49,437 nt of DNA, taken from NCBI GenBank assembly GCA_025997795.1, contig BNVB01000010.1:1-49437 (forward strand). Reading direction: 5' to 3'. Both the position numbers and the translations under genes were made by a program. The stretch's first letter is position 1. Each line of letters begins with the position of its first letter. The notes beneath the pieces were generated by a model. The model worked only from the letters and a program-made list of their open reading frames with translations, searched no databases and was not told the origin of the DNA. This stretch comes from Spirochaetia bacterium (GTDB lineage Bacteria; Spirochaetota; Spirochaetia; Treponematales; Breznakiellaceae). Of the stretch, positions 9,257-18,081 are shown piece after piece.

Positions 9257-10207
9257 CTAAAGCCGCAGCCAGGCAAGTACCGCCAGGGCTATAGAAGCGG
9301 TTTTTGTTTCTGCCGAATCGGCCCTGCTGGTTACAATTACCGGTACCCGGGTTCCCAGGATAAGGCCTGCGGTTTTTGCGCCGCCCAAACAGCTAAGGCT
9401 TTTGTAGAGAATGTTTCCCGCTTCAATATTGGGAACAATAAGGATATCCGCGTCACCTGCCACAGGACTGTTGATTCCCTTGGTTTTGGCCGCTGCGGCG
9501 CTCACTGCATTATCCAGGGCCAGGGGGCCATCCACAATACAGGCGCCGGCCTCGTCAAACTGGCCCCGCCGCCACATTTGGGTAAGGATTGCCGCATCAA
9601 CGGTACAGGGCATACGTTCGGGATTAACCGTTTCTACCCCCGCCAGTATTGCCGCTTTTGGTTCGCTTATGCCCATGGTATGGGCCAGGCCAACGGCGTT
9701 ACGGAGTATGGCGGCTTTTTCCATAAGGCCGGGAGTTATGTTAAGGGCGCCGTCACTTATCATAAGGAGCTTGTGATACCCGGGCACTTCAATTATTCCC
9801 GCATGGCTTACAATGCTGCCTCCGGCGGTTCCCCGGTTAAAGCCCATGTCTTTGCGAAGTACCGCCTTTAAAAAGACAGCGCTGGGTACCAGGCCTTTCA
9901 TTGCCAGTTCCGCCTGGCCGCCGCGGACCAGTTCCACCGCACGGATAGCGGCGGCCGCAGCATTATCTTCCTGAACAAGTTCCCATTGGGAAAAATCTAT
10001 TCCTCGTTCTTCTGCGGCCTTTTCAATGCCCCGGCGATCCCCTACCAATAGGGGCCGGGCCAGTCCCAGGCGCCCGGCTTCCGCCAGAGCGCTTAGGATC
10101 GTTCCTTCCCCAGCCGCCGCAACGGCAATCCGGGGAGGATTTTTGCCCGTACCGGCAAGCGCTTTTCCGGCGGCCGCGGCTAATTCGTCCAATTTTTTTA
10201 TTTCCAT
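9257..10207 (-). CDS. ptb: Phosphate butyryltransferase/acetyltransferase family enzyme
   Basis: The 316-residue cytoplasmic enzyme belongs to the PTA/PTB family. It exchanges CoA for phosphate on a short acyl-CoA (butyryl- or acetyl-CoA), giving an acyl-phosphate from which a kinase can make ATP. Visible family features: VGDRRGIEKAAEERGID near 77-93, MKGLVPSAVFLKAVL near 128-142, a Gly-rich MGFNRGTAGGSIVSHAG segment, ISDGALNITPGL, and the C-terminal ADILIVPNIEAGNILYK loop. Length fits Ptb (about 300) better than full-length Pta. No butyrate kinase gene is next to it, so the substrate is not settled; branched acyl-CoA from the 2-oxoacid oxidoreductase further right is a possible source. The start has no clear ribosome site. 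Confidence 0.85.
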   Translation of the reverse strand: MEIKKLDELAAAAGKALAGTGKNPPRIAVAAAGEGTILSALAEAGRLGLARPLLVGDRRGIEKAAEERGIDFSQWELVQEDNAAAAAIRAVELVRGGQAELAMKGLVPSAVFLKAVLRKDMGFNRGTAGGSIVSHAGIIEVPGYHKLLMISDGALNITPGLMEKAAILRNAVGLAHTMGISEPKAAILAGVETVNPERMPCTVDAAILTQMWRRGQFDEAGACIVDGPLALDNAVSAAAAKTKGINSPVAGDADILIVPNIEAGNILYKSLSCLGGAKTAGLILGTRVPVIVTSRADSAETKTASIALAVLAWLRL

Positions 10208-10223
10208 AGCTTATTTAATTATA

Positions 10224-10263
10224 TACAAAAAAAGAAGCCTGACCACCATAAAGGTGGCCAGGC
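10224..10263 (-). terminator. Rho-independent terminator of flaB
   Basis: On the minus strand the hairpin GCCTGGCCACC-tttat-GGTGGTCAGGC (10237-10263, one G-U) is followed by a T-rich tract down to 10224. A second stem, AAGGCCGC/GCGGCCTT (10294-10315), lies closer to the flaB stop and may stabilise the mRNA 3' end. Confidence 0.85.
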
Positions 10264-10323
10264 GCCTTCCCGAGTACGTCTCCTTCAGAGACTAAGGCCG
10301 CTGTTATGCGGCCTTTGGTCTTT

Positions 10324-11184
10324 TTACTGTAGAAGCTGGAGTACCGTTTGTGCTTTCTGATTGGCCTGAGCAAGCATCGCGGTACCGGCCTGATTGAGGA
10401 TCTGGTGCGTGGTGTACGACACAGTCTCGTTGGCCATATTGGTATCGCGGATACGGGATTCGGAAGCCTGCATATTTTCGGCTCCAACGTCCAAGCCGCG
10501 CACAGCGTGTTCCAGGCGGTTCTGGTAGGCGCCAAGATCTGCTCTTTGCTTGTTGATCTTTTTAAGCGCTTCGTCGATGACTCCAATGGCACGATTGGCG
10601 CCGTCCGGGCTGGACAGCGAGAGAATAGACTCGTCACCAATATTCCTGACCCCAAGGGCCTTGGCAGTCATGGTGCCGATATAAACTTGTTTCCGCTGGT
10701 CCATGTTGGCACCGATATGGAGCCACATAGAGGCGGTAACCACGTTTTCGCCGATAAGGCGGCCGAATCGTCCGGTAAGTATGTTCATGCCGTTAAACTG
10801 GCCGTGGGATGCAATCCGGTCAACTTCATCAATAAGCTGAGAAATTTCTACCTGGATGTACATCCGATCTTCTGCGGTATAGATACCGTTGGAAGACTGT
10901 ACTGCAAGTTCACGCATACGCTGCATGATGTCCTGAGTTTCCTGAAGGTAACCTTCCGTAACCTGAATGAACGAAATACCGTTCTGGGCGTTGGTAGACG
11001 CCTGATTCAGGCCGCGGATTTGGCTTCTTAACTTTTCGGAAACAGCGAGTCCAGAAGCATCATCACCGGCGCGGTTGATTCGCATGCCGCTCGACAGTTT
11101 TTCCATGTTCTTGTCCAGGGATACCTGGGTGACCTTGAGGGACCTGTCGGCAAACATTGCACTGAGGTTGTGGTTAATTATCAT
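10324..11184 (-). CDS. flaB: Periplasmic flagellar core filament protein FlaB
   Basis: The 286-residue flagellin forms the core of the spirochaete periplasmic flagellum. The conserved N-terminus MIINHNLSAMFADRSLKV and the D0/D1 helices (SSGMRINRAGDDASGLAVSEKLRSQ; ISFIQVTEGYLQETQDIMQR) are followed by a short middle and a C-terminal D1/D0 helix (QNRLEHAVRGLDVGAENMQAS; TQILNQAGTAMLAQANQ-type end). There is no exposed D2/D3 domain, as is normal for FlaB. The start at 11184 is chosen because AAGGAG sits 8 nt upstream and the family begins MIINHN; the upstream in-frame GTG overlaps that site. It is monocistronic: own promoter, long leader and strong terminator. Treponemes often have several FlaB paralogues; only one is here. 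Confidence 0.95.
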   Translation of the reverse strand: MIINHNLSAMFADRSLKVTQVSLDKNMEKLSSGMRINRAGDDASGLAVSEKLRSQIRGLNQASTNAQNGISFIQVTEGYLQETQDIMQRMRELAVQSSNGIYTAEDRMYIQVEISQLIDEVDRIASHGQFNGMNILTGRFGRLIGENVVTASMWLHIGANMDQRKQVYIGTMTAKALGVRNIGDESILSLSSPDGANRAIGVIDEALKKINKQRADLGAYQNRLEHAVRGLDVGAENMQASESRIRDTNMANETVSYTTHQILNQAGTAMLAQANQKAQTVLQLLQ

Positions 11185-11332
11185 ACTATACACTCCTTTG
11201 GCAATTCCGGCGGTATCCGTCCCTGTGACGGAACTCCGCCGCGGCTTCCATGCCGTAATGTTTTATCTCACTTTCGTTTGTTAAAACATTTTTTGGAAAA
11301 TCCCAGAGAATTCTCCATAATTGTTGTTTTGG

Positions 11333-11353
11333 AAATCCTGTTTTGCAGGATTT
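11333..11353 (-). other. Hairpin in the flaB leader
   Basis: A perfect 8-bp stem AAATCCTG/CAGGATTT closes a 5-nt loop. Further stems occur in the leader, one (GGCGG...CCGCC with inner TCCGTC/GACGGA) directly before the flaB ribosome site. No U-tract follows, so it is not a terminator; it may set mRNA stability or translation. No known riboswitch consensus was recognised. Confidence 0.5.
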
Positions 11354-11456
11354 ACCGTGCCATTGAACCCTCGACCCACCCGTCCCCGGAAGGGTGAGGA
11401 TACCCGGACCTCACAGCCATGGAGGCCCAACGGGCGCATGACTTTTAGTCCAGTTC

Positions 11457-11490
11457 ATTATAAATGTCGGTTTTTGGGAAAAATGCTTTA
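11457..11490 (-). promoter_or_regulatory. Candidate flaB promoter (sigma-28-like, overlapping a sigma-70-like -10)
   Basis: TAAA at 11487-11490, a 15-nt spacer, then ACCGACAT at 11464-11471 resembles the flagellar sigma-28 form (TAAA-N15-GCCGATAA). A TATAAT at 11457-11462 lies just downstream and could serve a housekeeping start. Either would give a leader of about 260-270 nt before the flaB start at 11184. Confidence 0.45.
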
Positions 11491-11508
11491 GTGAATTTGA
11501 AGGAATTT

Positions 11509-11545
11509 GAGCTGGTTCCAAAATCGGTTATTTTGTCACCAGCTC
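11509..11545. repeat. Dispersed palindromic repeat, copy 1
   Basis: Outer arms GAGCTGGT (11509-11516) and ACCAGCTC (11538-11545) enclose inner ATTTTG/CAAAAT arms. The left half GAGCTGGTTCCAAAATC is identical to 17 bases of the element at 19621-19661. It lies between the lysS stop and the flaB promoter. Confidence 0.65.
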
Positions 11546-11547
11546 TT

Positions 11548-11580
11548 GCAGTTTTTCAGGCAAAAGCCTTACAAAACTGC
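11548..11580 (-). terminator. Stem-loop just downstream of lysS
   Basis: GCAGTTTT and AAAACTGC arms with an inner AGGC/GCCT pair begin about 20 nt after the lysS stop. No long U-tract follows, so termination is possible but not certain; the palindromic repeat next to it may add to it. Confidence 0.45.
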
Positions 11581-11599
11581 GTATTTTATAGGTTACCTG

Positions 11600-13360
11600 T
11601 TAATAGTCCGCTAATATGGAAAGAAGCCGCTCTTTGTTGATACTCCGCAGAAAGTTGGCAAGCCGGGGGCCCTGATCTTTGCCAATTAACACCTGGTAGG
11701 CAGCACGAAAAAGTTCCTTGCCTTCAAGTCCCGCCTTTTCGGCACAGCTATAGATCGCTTCCGCACAGGACTTATCATCCGTATAGCTTTCAATGCCCGC
11801 CACCACCGTATCCCGCAGCAGCCTGATTCCGGCCAGCTCTTTTTCATTTACGTCCGGTTTTTGCCAGCGGGTTTTGGGTTTTTCTTCACCCGCAGCATCC
11901 ATTCCAGAACCTGCGGCATCCATTCCAAAACCCGCGGCGGGCCGGAGCTGGAAGCGGAATTCTTCCGGGGCACATTCTTCTATCCAGTATTTGGCGCAGC
12001 GGCACCGGGCCAAAAGGCCCGGAAGCTGCGCTTCGCTTGGCCCTTCTGCTGGGTTTTCGCCGTTTGCTCCGGCCATAAGGGAAGCCGCTGCCTTGTCAAT
12101 GTCGCAGTCGGCAATCTGAATCAAATTACAAAGATGGCGAAAGGGAATCTGCCAGGGTTTAATGGCGGGCATGACTGTTTTACCGTCTTTGGTGTTTACC
12201 TGGGAAAGCTCATAGATACGCTTTTCCTTAAGAAAAGCTGCTTCGTCTTTGGCTTTTTCGTCTCCCCAGGCAATACGTTCGGTTTTGTCATAGTCTTCGT
12301 ATATCTTGATCACATCCAAATCAAAGGAAATGGTAAATTCCGTATTGGGCCGCGTACCGGCAAAAAGATAGCGGGTTACTTCCGGCGTATACACCCTAAG
12401 TACATCGGGAAGATCGATCACCTTTCCCCTGGAACTGGACATTTTTCCCGGCGTTCCCTTAATGCCGATAAAATCGTACCGGAAGGTAACCGGAGCGTCC
12501 CAGCCATACACTTCCCTGGAGACATGGCGGGCAGTATCAAAGGAACCGCCCTGACTGTGATGATCCTTGCCCGCAGGTTCAAAATCAACCTGCTCGTAGT
12601 ACCAGCGCATGGGCCAGTCTACCCGCCAGCCCAGCTTAATTCCCTTTGCTTCCCGCAGGTCCACTGCGGCGCTGGTACCGCAGGCTTTACAGCGGTATTG
12701 TACAGACCACTCTCCGTCCCAGCCTTCTACTTCTGTTTGATCCTTGCTGCACGTCTCGCAGAATGCGCTGATGGGCCACCACTCGCCCTGGATCTTGTGG
12801 TCTTCGTCCCGGAATTTATCGAGGATACTTTTAAGAACCTCCCGGTGTTCCAGGGCCTGGCGTATTTTTTCGGCGTATTGGGAGACGCGGTATTTTTTTG
12901 ACTGGTAAAGAAATTCAGGAAAGATCCCCACCAGGGGCAGAACCGTTTCCACATCCACTTCGTGATGCCGGGCATAACTTTCATCCCGGCCCCAGGGATC
13001 GGGTACCATGGTGATGGGAAAACGCAGGTACTTTTCCAATTCTTCCTGATTGGGCATATTGGCCGGAACTTTGCGGAAGACATCATAATCGTCCCAGGAA
13101 TAGATAAAACGGACTTTTTGTCCCTTGTCCCGAAGAGCCCGGACTACCAGATCAACAGAAATGATCTCCCGGAAGTTGCCAATATGTACCGTTCCCGAGG
13201 GAGTAATGCCCGATGCGCAGGTATAGTGATCTTTGGCATTTCTGCCGTCGGCAGAAATGCCGCCGGAACCGCCTTTTTCGCGAATGATCTTTTCCGCCGT
13301 TTCATCGGCCCAGTGACTTGCTCTGGCCTGTGTATGCTTTGAGTCTTTTACCGTATCCAT
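11600..13360 (-). CDS. lysS: Lysyl-tRNA synthetase, class I
   Basis: The 586-residue enzyme charges tRNA-Lys and is of the archaeal-type class I form that spirochaetes use instead of the class II enzyme. The HIGH-type motif is VHIGN in SGTVHIGNFREII (about 56-68) and the KMSKS-type motif is KMSSS (about 305). A Cys-rich zinc segment (CETCSKD and CKACG) lies near 200-235, and the C-terminal helical domain binds the anticodon. An in-frame 21-bp duplication (11895-11936) codes two GMDAAG units in a poorly conserved linker near 490. It follows guaA by 54 nt on the same strand and is probably the last gene of that transcript. The ATG at 13360 has only a weak ribosome site. Confidence 0.95.
   Translation of the reverse strand: MDTVKDSKHTQARASHWADETAEKIIREKGGSGGISADGRNAKDHYTCASGITPSGTVHIGNFREIISVDLVVRALRDKGQKVRFIYSWDDYDVFRKVPANMPNQEELEKYLRFPITMVPDPWGRDESYARHHEVDVETVLPLVGIFPEFLYQSKKYRVSQYAEKIRQALEHREVLKSILDKFRDEDHKIQGEWWPISAFCETCSKDQTEVEGWDGEWSVQYRCKACGTSAAVDLREAKGIKLGWRVDWPMRWYYEQVDFEPAGKDHHSQGGSFDTARHVSREVYGWDAPVTFRYDFIGIKGTPGKMSSSRGKVIDLPDVLRVYTPEVTRYLFAGTRPNTEFTISFDLDVIKIYEDYDKTERIAWGDEKAKDEAAFLKEKRIYELSQVNTKDGKTVMPAIKPWQIPFRHLCNLIQIADCDIDKAAASLMAGANGENPAEGPSEAQLPGLLARCRCAKYWIEECAPEEFRFQLRPAAGFGMDAAGSGMDAAGEEKPKTRWQKPDVNEKELAGIRLLRDTVVAGIESYTDDKSCAEAIYSCAEKAGLEGKELFRAAYQVLIGKDQGPRLANFLRSINKERLLSILADY
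11895..11936 (-). repeat. 21-bp tandem duplication inside lysS
   Basis: Two 21-nt units with two mismatches code the doubled segment around FGMDAAGSGMDAAG. They stay in frame and lie in a variable linker, so the enzyme is probably not harmed. Confidence 0.7.
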
Positions 13361-13414
13361 TGCAGGAAGTATAATTCAAAAATACCGTTTCCGGCTACCG
13401 GTGATGCGGCAGCC

Positions 13415-15004
13415 TTACTCCCACTCAATTGTCGCAGGAGGTTTGCTGGAAATATCATAGGTAACCCGGCCCACATCTTTTACCGTATTGGTGATACGGG
13501 TGGAAATTTCCAGCAGATCCTTTGGCGGAAACGGATACACATCGGCGGTCATGCCGTCTGCGCTGGTGATGGCCCGCAGGGCCAGAACCCAGCCGTACTT
13601 GCGGACATCTCCGGCAACGCCCACGGAACGGACCGGGAGCAAAACCGCAAAGGCCTGCCAGATATCGTCGTAGAGCGAAGAAGATCCCGCTTTTCCGGCA
13701 AGCTGCGGCCCGGGGCGTTTTTTTAGCTCATCAATAAAAATCGCATCCGCCTCCCGGAGTATATCACACTTTTCTTTGGTAACTTCTCCAAGTATACGCA
13801 CCGCCAGCCCCGGACCGGGAAAGGGATGGCGGCGCACTACGTCTTCGTCTACTTTCAAAAGGCGGCCCAGGGCGCGGACTTCGTCCTTATACAGTTTGTC
13901 CAGCGGTTCAATGATCCGCCCTTCCTTACGCTTGGTTTCTACCAGAGGGCTGCCCACATTGTGGTGACTTTTGATCACATGGGCTTTTTTGCCGACCCCC
14001 TTACCGCTTTCGATCAAATCGGTATACAGCGTTCCCTGCGCAAGAAAGTACGAATCCGGCAGGTTTAACCGGGCCGTTTCCCGTTCCTGAATGGTAATAA
14101 ATAAATCGCCGATAACTTTACGCTTAAGCTCTGGTTCGCTTAAACCTTTAAGGGCAGAAAGAAATTCCGTTTCACACATAACGATGTGTACATGCTGTGC
14201 ACCAAGTTTTTCCAGCGCTCTTTTTACCTGGGCGGTTTCGTCTTTCCGCATCAAACCTGTATCCATGTACATCAGGTGAACCTGGGAAGGGGGCAGGGTT
14301 TTAAGGAGCAGCGCCGCCGCCACGGTAGAATCCACGCCGCCGGAAATAAGGAGCAATACCGGGGAAGCGCCCACCCTGGCGGCCAATTCGGAGCGGACCG
14401 TTTCTACATAGGCCTTCATGGACCAGGATTTACGGCAGCGGCAGATACCAAACACAAAAGAAGACAATATCTCCGTACCCCGCTCGCAGTGGGTTACCTC
14501 CGGGTGGAACTGCAGGCCGTACCAGGGTTTTTCCCCGTGTACCACCACCGCGGGGTAACCTGTTTCACTCCGGCCGGTTTCGATAAAACCCGGCGCAAGT
14601 TCCGTAAGGGTATCGCCGTGGCTCATCCAGGCGGTAAAAGTACTGCCGCGCACCGTTACCTTAATGCCGCCGTATTCCCGTTTTGGGAGGGGCGCTACTT
14701 TTCCGCCGTTGTCAAAATTCATCCGCTGGAGGCCGTAGCAAATTCCCAGAAGGGGAAGGCCGCAGCTGTAAATGCGTTTATCCGGCGCCGGGGCATCCGG
14801 CGCATAAACCGATTCGGGCGACCCGGAAAGGATGATCCCCCGGAGTGTGCCAGCAGTGCCGCCGTTTCTGGAAGTTTCCTCCAACAGCGGACCCAGGTCC
14901 GTTTCACCGCTCAGTATTTCGGTATACACCCCCAGTTCGCGGATACGCCGTCCAATTAGCTGAGTAGTTTGACTCCCAAAATCAAGTAGTATAATTTTAT
15001 CCAT
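13415..15004 (-). CDS. guaA: GMP synthase (glutamine-hydrolysing)
   Basis: The 529-residue cytoplasmic enzyme aminates XMP to GMP using glutamine and ATP. The N-terminal glutamine amidotransferase has the nucleophile Cys in LLGICYGLQ (about 93) and the HPEV motif (His/Glu, about 170). The ATP-pyrophosphatase domain has the P-loop LLISGGVDSTVAAALL (about 220-235). The C-terminal dimerisation domain ends RVTYDISSKPPATIEWE, which is canonical. Length is normal. It is 30 nt downstream of purA and upstream of lysS on the same strand, so purA-guaA-lysS probably form one transcript that drains IMP to both AMP and GMP together with the nearby purB-guaB. Confidence 0.97.
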   Translation of the reverse strand: MDKIILLDFGSQTTQLIGRRIRELGVYTEILSGETDLGPLLEETSRNGGTAGTLRGIILSGSPESVYAPDAPAPDKRIYSCGLPLLGICYGLQRMNFDNGGKVAPLPKREYGGIKVTVRGSTFTAWMSHGDTLTELAPGFIETGRSETGYPAVVVHGEKPWYGLQFHPEVTHCERGTEILSSFVFGICRCRKSWSMKAYVETVRSELAARVGASPVLLLISGGVDSTVAAALLLKTLPPSQVHLMYMDTGLMRKDETAQVKRALEKLGAQHVHIVMCETEFLSALKGLSEPELKRKVIGDLFITIQERETARLNLPDSYFLAQGTLYTDLIESGKGVGKKAHVIKSHHNVGSPLVETKRKEGRIIEPLDKLYKDEVRALGRLLKVDEDVVRRHPFPGPGLAVRILGEVTKEKCDILREADAIFIDELKKRPGPQLAGKAGSSSLYDDIWQAFAVLLPVRSVGVAGDVRKYGWVLALRAITSADGMTADVYPFPPKDLLEISTRITNTVKDVGRVTYDISSKPPATIEWE

Positions 15005-15034
15005 AAATCACCATCAGTAGTTTTTGTAGAAAAC

Positions 15035-16267
15035 TCAGGGTTTACGGTACCAGGGACTTTTCCGGATTATCGTTGCTTTACGTTGATAGCCCACAGAAAC
15101 AATTTCGATGGGCGTTTCGCAGAAGCGTTCGATAAACTCAATGTATTCCATGGCTTCCACGGGGAATTCTTCATAGGTCAGCCGGTCCGAAAGGGATTGT
15201 TTCCAGCCGGGGAAACTGCGGAGTACCGGTTTTGCGGCGTTAAGGTCCTGAATGGAAGCGGGAAAATCCTCTATCATTTTATCGCCAATGCGGTAAGCCA
15301 CACAGGCTTTTACTTCAGACAGCGTATCGTACACATCCAGGTGGGTCATTACCAGGGCATCGATGGAATTGGTAAAACACACATACCGCAGGGCCACGAG
15401 GTCCAGGTAACCACAGCGCCGGGGGCGTCCGGTGGTTACTCCGTATTCCCGGCCGGTGTCCCGGACAAAGCGGCATAACTCGTCTTCTGCGGTGGTATCA
15501 AATTCGCTGGGAAAGGGGCCGTTCCCCACCCGGGTGGAATAGGCCTTAAAAACTCCCAGCACTTTGTCCAGCGCCCGGGGTCCCACACAGCCCCCCACGG
15601 CGGCGCCGGCGGCAGAGGACATACCGCTGCTTACATACGGATAGGTTCCCAGGTCCAGGTCCAAAAGCGCCCCCTGGGCGCCCTCAAAAAGGGTCTGGGC
15701 ATTTTTACGGTGTTTAATAAACGAAGCCAAATCAATTGTCATGGCCTTAAGCCTGTCCAGATAGGGGGCTAAAAATTCCCTGTCGGAATCTTCCAGCTCG
15801 TCCATCTTTTCTTTCCACGAAAGATCCGCCAGCCGTATTCCGTCCCGGTCGCTTTTCATGGAATAGGTAATGCCGATACCCCGGCCCGTGGTACCGATGG
15901 GTTTTTTCCGGGCCAGGTCCCGTTCTTTGTCAATGTCGATATACCGGGGAAGTACGATGTGGGCCCGGTCGGAAATGAACACCCGTCCGGTGGTGTCGAT
16001 GCCCCGTTCATTAAGCATGGCCAGCTCGTTAAAGAGGGCCTTGGGGTCTATCACCATGCCCGCCCCCAGGACCACCAGTTTATCCGGATACAGGATCCCT
16101 GCGGGGATCAAATGCAAAGCATATTCTTCGTTACCAATGACGATGGTATGTCCCGCATTGGCGCCCCCTGCAAAACGGACAATAACCTGGGCCTCGTTTG
16201 CCAGGTAATCAACGATTTTCCCCTTGCCTTCATCGCCCCATTGGGCGCCCATAACCACGACTTTCAC
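15035..16267 (-). CDS. purA: Adenylosuccinate synthetase
   Basis: The 410-residue enzyme joins IMP and aspartate with GTP, the first step from IMP to AMP. The N-terminal GTP loop GAQWGDEGKGK (7-17) holds the catalytic Asp, and GGANAGHTIV (about 33-42) the catalytic His. Further motifs: GTTGRGIGITY (substrate loop), LFEGAQGALLD, YPYVSSGMSSAAG, and TTGRPRRCGYLD near the C-terminus. It is a little shorter than the usual 425-430 residues but all motifs are present. The start is GTG at 16267, with GAGG a few bases upstream. It is followed by guaA after 30 nt. Confidence 0.96.
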   Translation of the reverse strand: MKVVVMGAQWGDEGKGKIVDYLANEAQVIVRFAGGANAGHTIVIGNEEYALHLIPAGILYPDKLVVLGAGMVIDPKALFNELAMLNERGIDTTGRVFISDRAHIVLPRYIDIDKERDLARKKPIGTTGRGIGITYSMKSDRDGIRLADLSWKEKMDELEDSDREFLAPYLDRLKAMTIDLASFIKHRKNAQTLFEGAQGALLDLDLGTYPYVSSGMSSAAGAAVGGCVGPRALDKVLGVFKAYSTRVGNGPFPSEFDTTAEDELCRFVRDTGREYGVTTGRPRRCGYLDLVALRYVCFTNSIDALVMTHLDVYDTLSEVKACVAYRIGDKMIEDFPASIQDLNAAKPVLRSFPGWKQSLSDRLTYEEFPVEAMEYIEFIERFCETPIEIVSVGYQRKATIIRKSPWYRKP

Positions 16268-16335
16268 TGGCTGCCTCGTATCTAAAGAATGATTTTAGTA
16301 TAGCCGAAAAGTAAGGATAGTGTTAAGGAGGAATT

Positions 16336-16596
16336 ATGTCCCAGTGTAGTCTATGCGGTTCAAGTAAGTTTGGCCCAGGCTGTCCCAAAAGTCTTAACGG
16401 TCTGCATCAGCACAATACCGATGAAAAACGCTGTATGTACTGCGGATCGTCTTCCTATGGCAACGGCTGTCTGCAAACCCCTACCCGCAAACATATTCAT
16501 GGCCATGGTGCGGGAAAATGTAAGTACTGCGGAGTTGTCGTGGGAGGCAGCATTATGGGCTGTAAACACAGTCCCACGGGCAAACACGAAACCTAA
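16336..16596 (+). CDS. Small protein with three Cys/His-rich repeats
   Basis: The 86-residue protein has a strong ribosome site (AAGGAGG, 5 nt before ATG). Three units follow the plan C-x2-CG-x6-GC-x7-H-x-H: CSLCGSSKFGPGC at 4, CMYCGSSSYGNGC at 33 and CKYCGVVVGGSIMGC at 62, each trailed by one or more His (HQH, HIHGH, KH). The pattern strongly suggests metal (zinc) binding at three sites. No signal peptide or membrane segment is seen. It lies alone on the plus strand between purA and guaB, divergent from purA. I do not recognise a named family or function. Confidence 0.85.
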   Translation: MSQCSLCGSSKFGPGCPKSLNGLHQHNTDEKRCMYCGSSSYGNGCLQTPTRKHIHGHGAGKCKYCGVVVGGSIMGCKHSPTGKHET

Positions 16597-16641
16597 ACTG
16601 TTTCGGCCAGCCGCAGAACCGTAAGCTCCAAAAATTTCTTG

Positions 16642-18081
16642 TTAGCTCCGGCTATAGTTAGGCGCTTCCTGAGTAACAGTCACATCGTGGGCGTGGCTTT
16701 CCCGCCAGCCCGCAGCGGTAATTTTTACAAAGTTCCGGTACTGCTTTAGCTCCTCGATGTTTTTGCATCCGCAGTAACCCATTCCCTTGCGGAGTCCCGA
16801 CACCAGCTGGTACAGGTAGCTTTTCAGTTCTCCTTTGTAAGGCACCCGGCCTTCGATCCCCTCTGGTACAGGTTTTTCGTCTTTGCCAATTTGGTAACGG
16901 TCTCCGGCGCCGTCGTTGAGCGCCCCAATGCTTCCCATGCCCCGGTATTCTTTGTATATCCTGCCGTCAAACAGAATTTCTTTACCCGGCGCTTCCTTAA
17001 GGCCTGCAAAAAGACTGCCTATCATTACCGTACTGGCCCCGGCGCCAATGGCCTTGCTGATGTCGCCGGAAAACTTTATACCCCCATCGGCAATGACGGG
17101 GATACCGCTTTTGGCGGCTTCCTCGGCACATTCCAGAACTGCGGTAAACTGGGGCACCCCGATACCCGCCACAATACGGGTAGTACAGATAGAGCCGGGG
17201 CCAATGCCCACTTTTACCGCATCCGCTCCGGCATCGATAAGCCGCCGGGTCCCGTCTTTCCGGGCCACATTGCCCCCAATTACGGGAATGCCGAATTTTT
17301 TCTTGATTGCCGTAACCGCTTCCATTACATTTTTGGTATCCCCATGGGCGGTATCCAATACCACAAAATCTACATTGGCTTTTTTTAAGAGGGGCATACG
17401 CACCGTATAATCCTGGGGCGAAACAGCTGCTCCCACAATCAGGCGGCCGCTTTTATCCGCGGCGGCCCTGGGAAACTGTGCGTGTTTTTCCATGTCCTTA
17501 ACGGTCACCAGGCCCTTAAGGTGTCCGCCTTCGTCCACCACGGGGAGCTTTTCTATCCGGTGTTTGTCGAATTTTTCCCGGGCCTCGGAAACCGTTGGTT
17601 CACCCTGAACCACCACGGGATTTTTTGTCATCACGTCGGTTACAACAAGCGTATCGTCCCGGCAAAAACGAAGATCCCTGCTGGTAATAATGCCCGTAAG
17701 CCGATCCTCCGAATCAAGCACCGGCATACCCGACACATTAAATTTTTCCATGACGAGTTTTATATCTTTTATTGTCGCTTCTTCCCCCACGGTTACCGGC
17801 GAAACGATTACCCAGTTAAGGAAACGTTTTACATTGGACACCTGATGCGCCTGTTCTTCCGGACTAAGACTACGGTGAATAACCCCCGCCCCGCCTTCCA
17901 GGGCAATGGCAATGGCGAGTTTTTCCTCGGTTACCGTGTCCATGGCGCTGGAGATGACCGGCACATTGAGGTTAATCCCGGCGCAGAGTTTTGTGGTTAC
18001 ATCGCAGTCCCGGGGAAGCACATCGCTGTATCCCGGCAGGAGCAGTACATCGTCGTAGGACAGGGCTTCTTCAAACATCAT
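16642..18081 (-). CDS. guaB: IMP dehydrogenase
   Basis: The 479-residue enzyme oxidises IMP to XMP with NAD, the rate-setting step to GMP. The (beta/alpha)8 barrel carries the catalytic Cys in GPGSICTTR (about 298) and the phosphate loop in VIADGGIKFSGDI. A pair of CBS domains (about 90-200, with VMTKNPVVVQGEP) is inserted after residue 90. Flap-region motifs KEYRGMGSIGAL are present. The protein begins MM; both ATGs are placed after AAGGAG, and the first overlaps the purB stop (ATGA), so the two genes are translationally coupled. It acts with guaA, which lies in the neighbouring transcript. Confidence 0.97.
   Translation of the reverse strand: MMFEEALSYDDVLLLPGYSDVLPRDCDVTTKLCAGINLNVPVISSAMDTVTEEKLAIAIALEGGAGVIHRSLSPEEQAHQVSNVKRFLNWVIVSPVTVGEEATIKDIKLVMEKFNVSGMPVLDSEDRLTGIITSRDLRFCRDDTLVVTDVMTKNPVVVQGEPTVSEAREKFDKHRIEKLPVVDEGGHLKGLVTVKDMEKHAQFPRAAADKSGRLIVGAAVSPQDYTVRMPLLKKANVDFVVLDTAHGDTKNVMEAVTAIKKKFGIPVIGGNVARKDGTRRLIDAGADAVKVGIGPGSICTTRIVAGIGVPQFTAVLECAEEAAKSGIPVIADGGIKFSGDISKAIGAGASTVMIGSLFAGLKEAPGKEILFDGRIYKEYRGMGSIGALNDGAGDRYQIGKDEKPVPEGIEGRVPYKGELKSYLYQLVSGLRKGMGYCGCKNIEELKQYRNFVKITAAGWRESHAHDVTVTQEAPNYSRS

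Noticed and set aside
11185..11460. Possible known riboswitch (for example c-di-GMP type) in the flaB leader
   Set aside because: Stems are present but no recognised aptamer consensus was found; reported only as a structured leader.
11861..12901. Long open frame (346 codons) on the plus strand opposite lysS
   Set aside because: Antisense shadow of a highly conserved synthetase gene; no ribosome site and no recognisable protein features.
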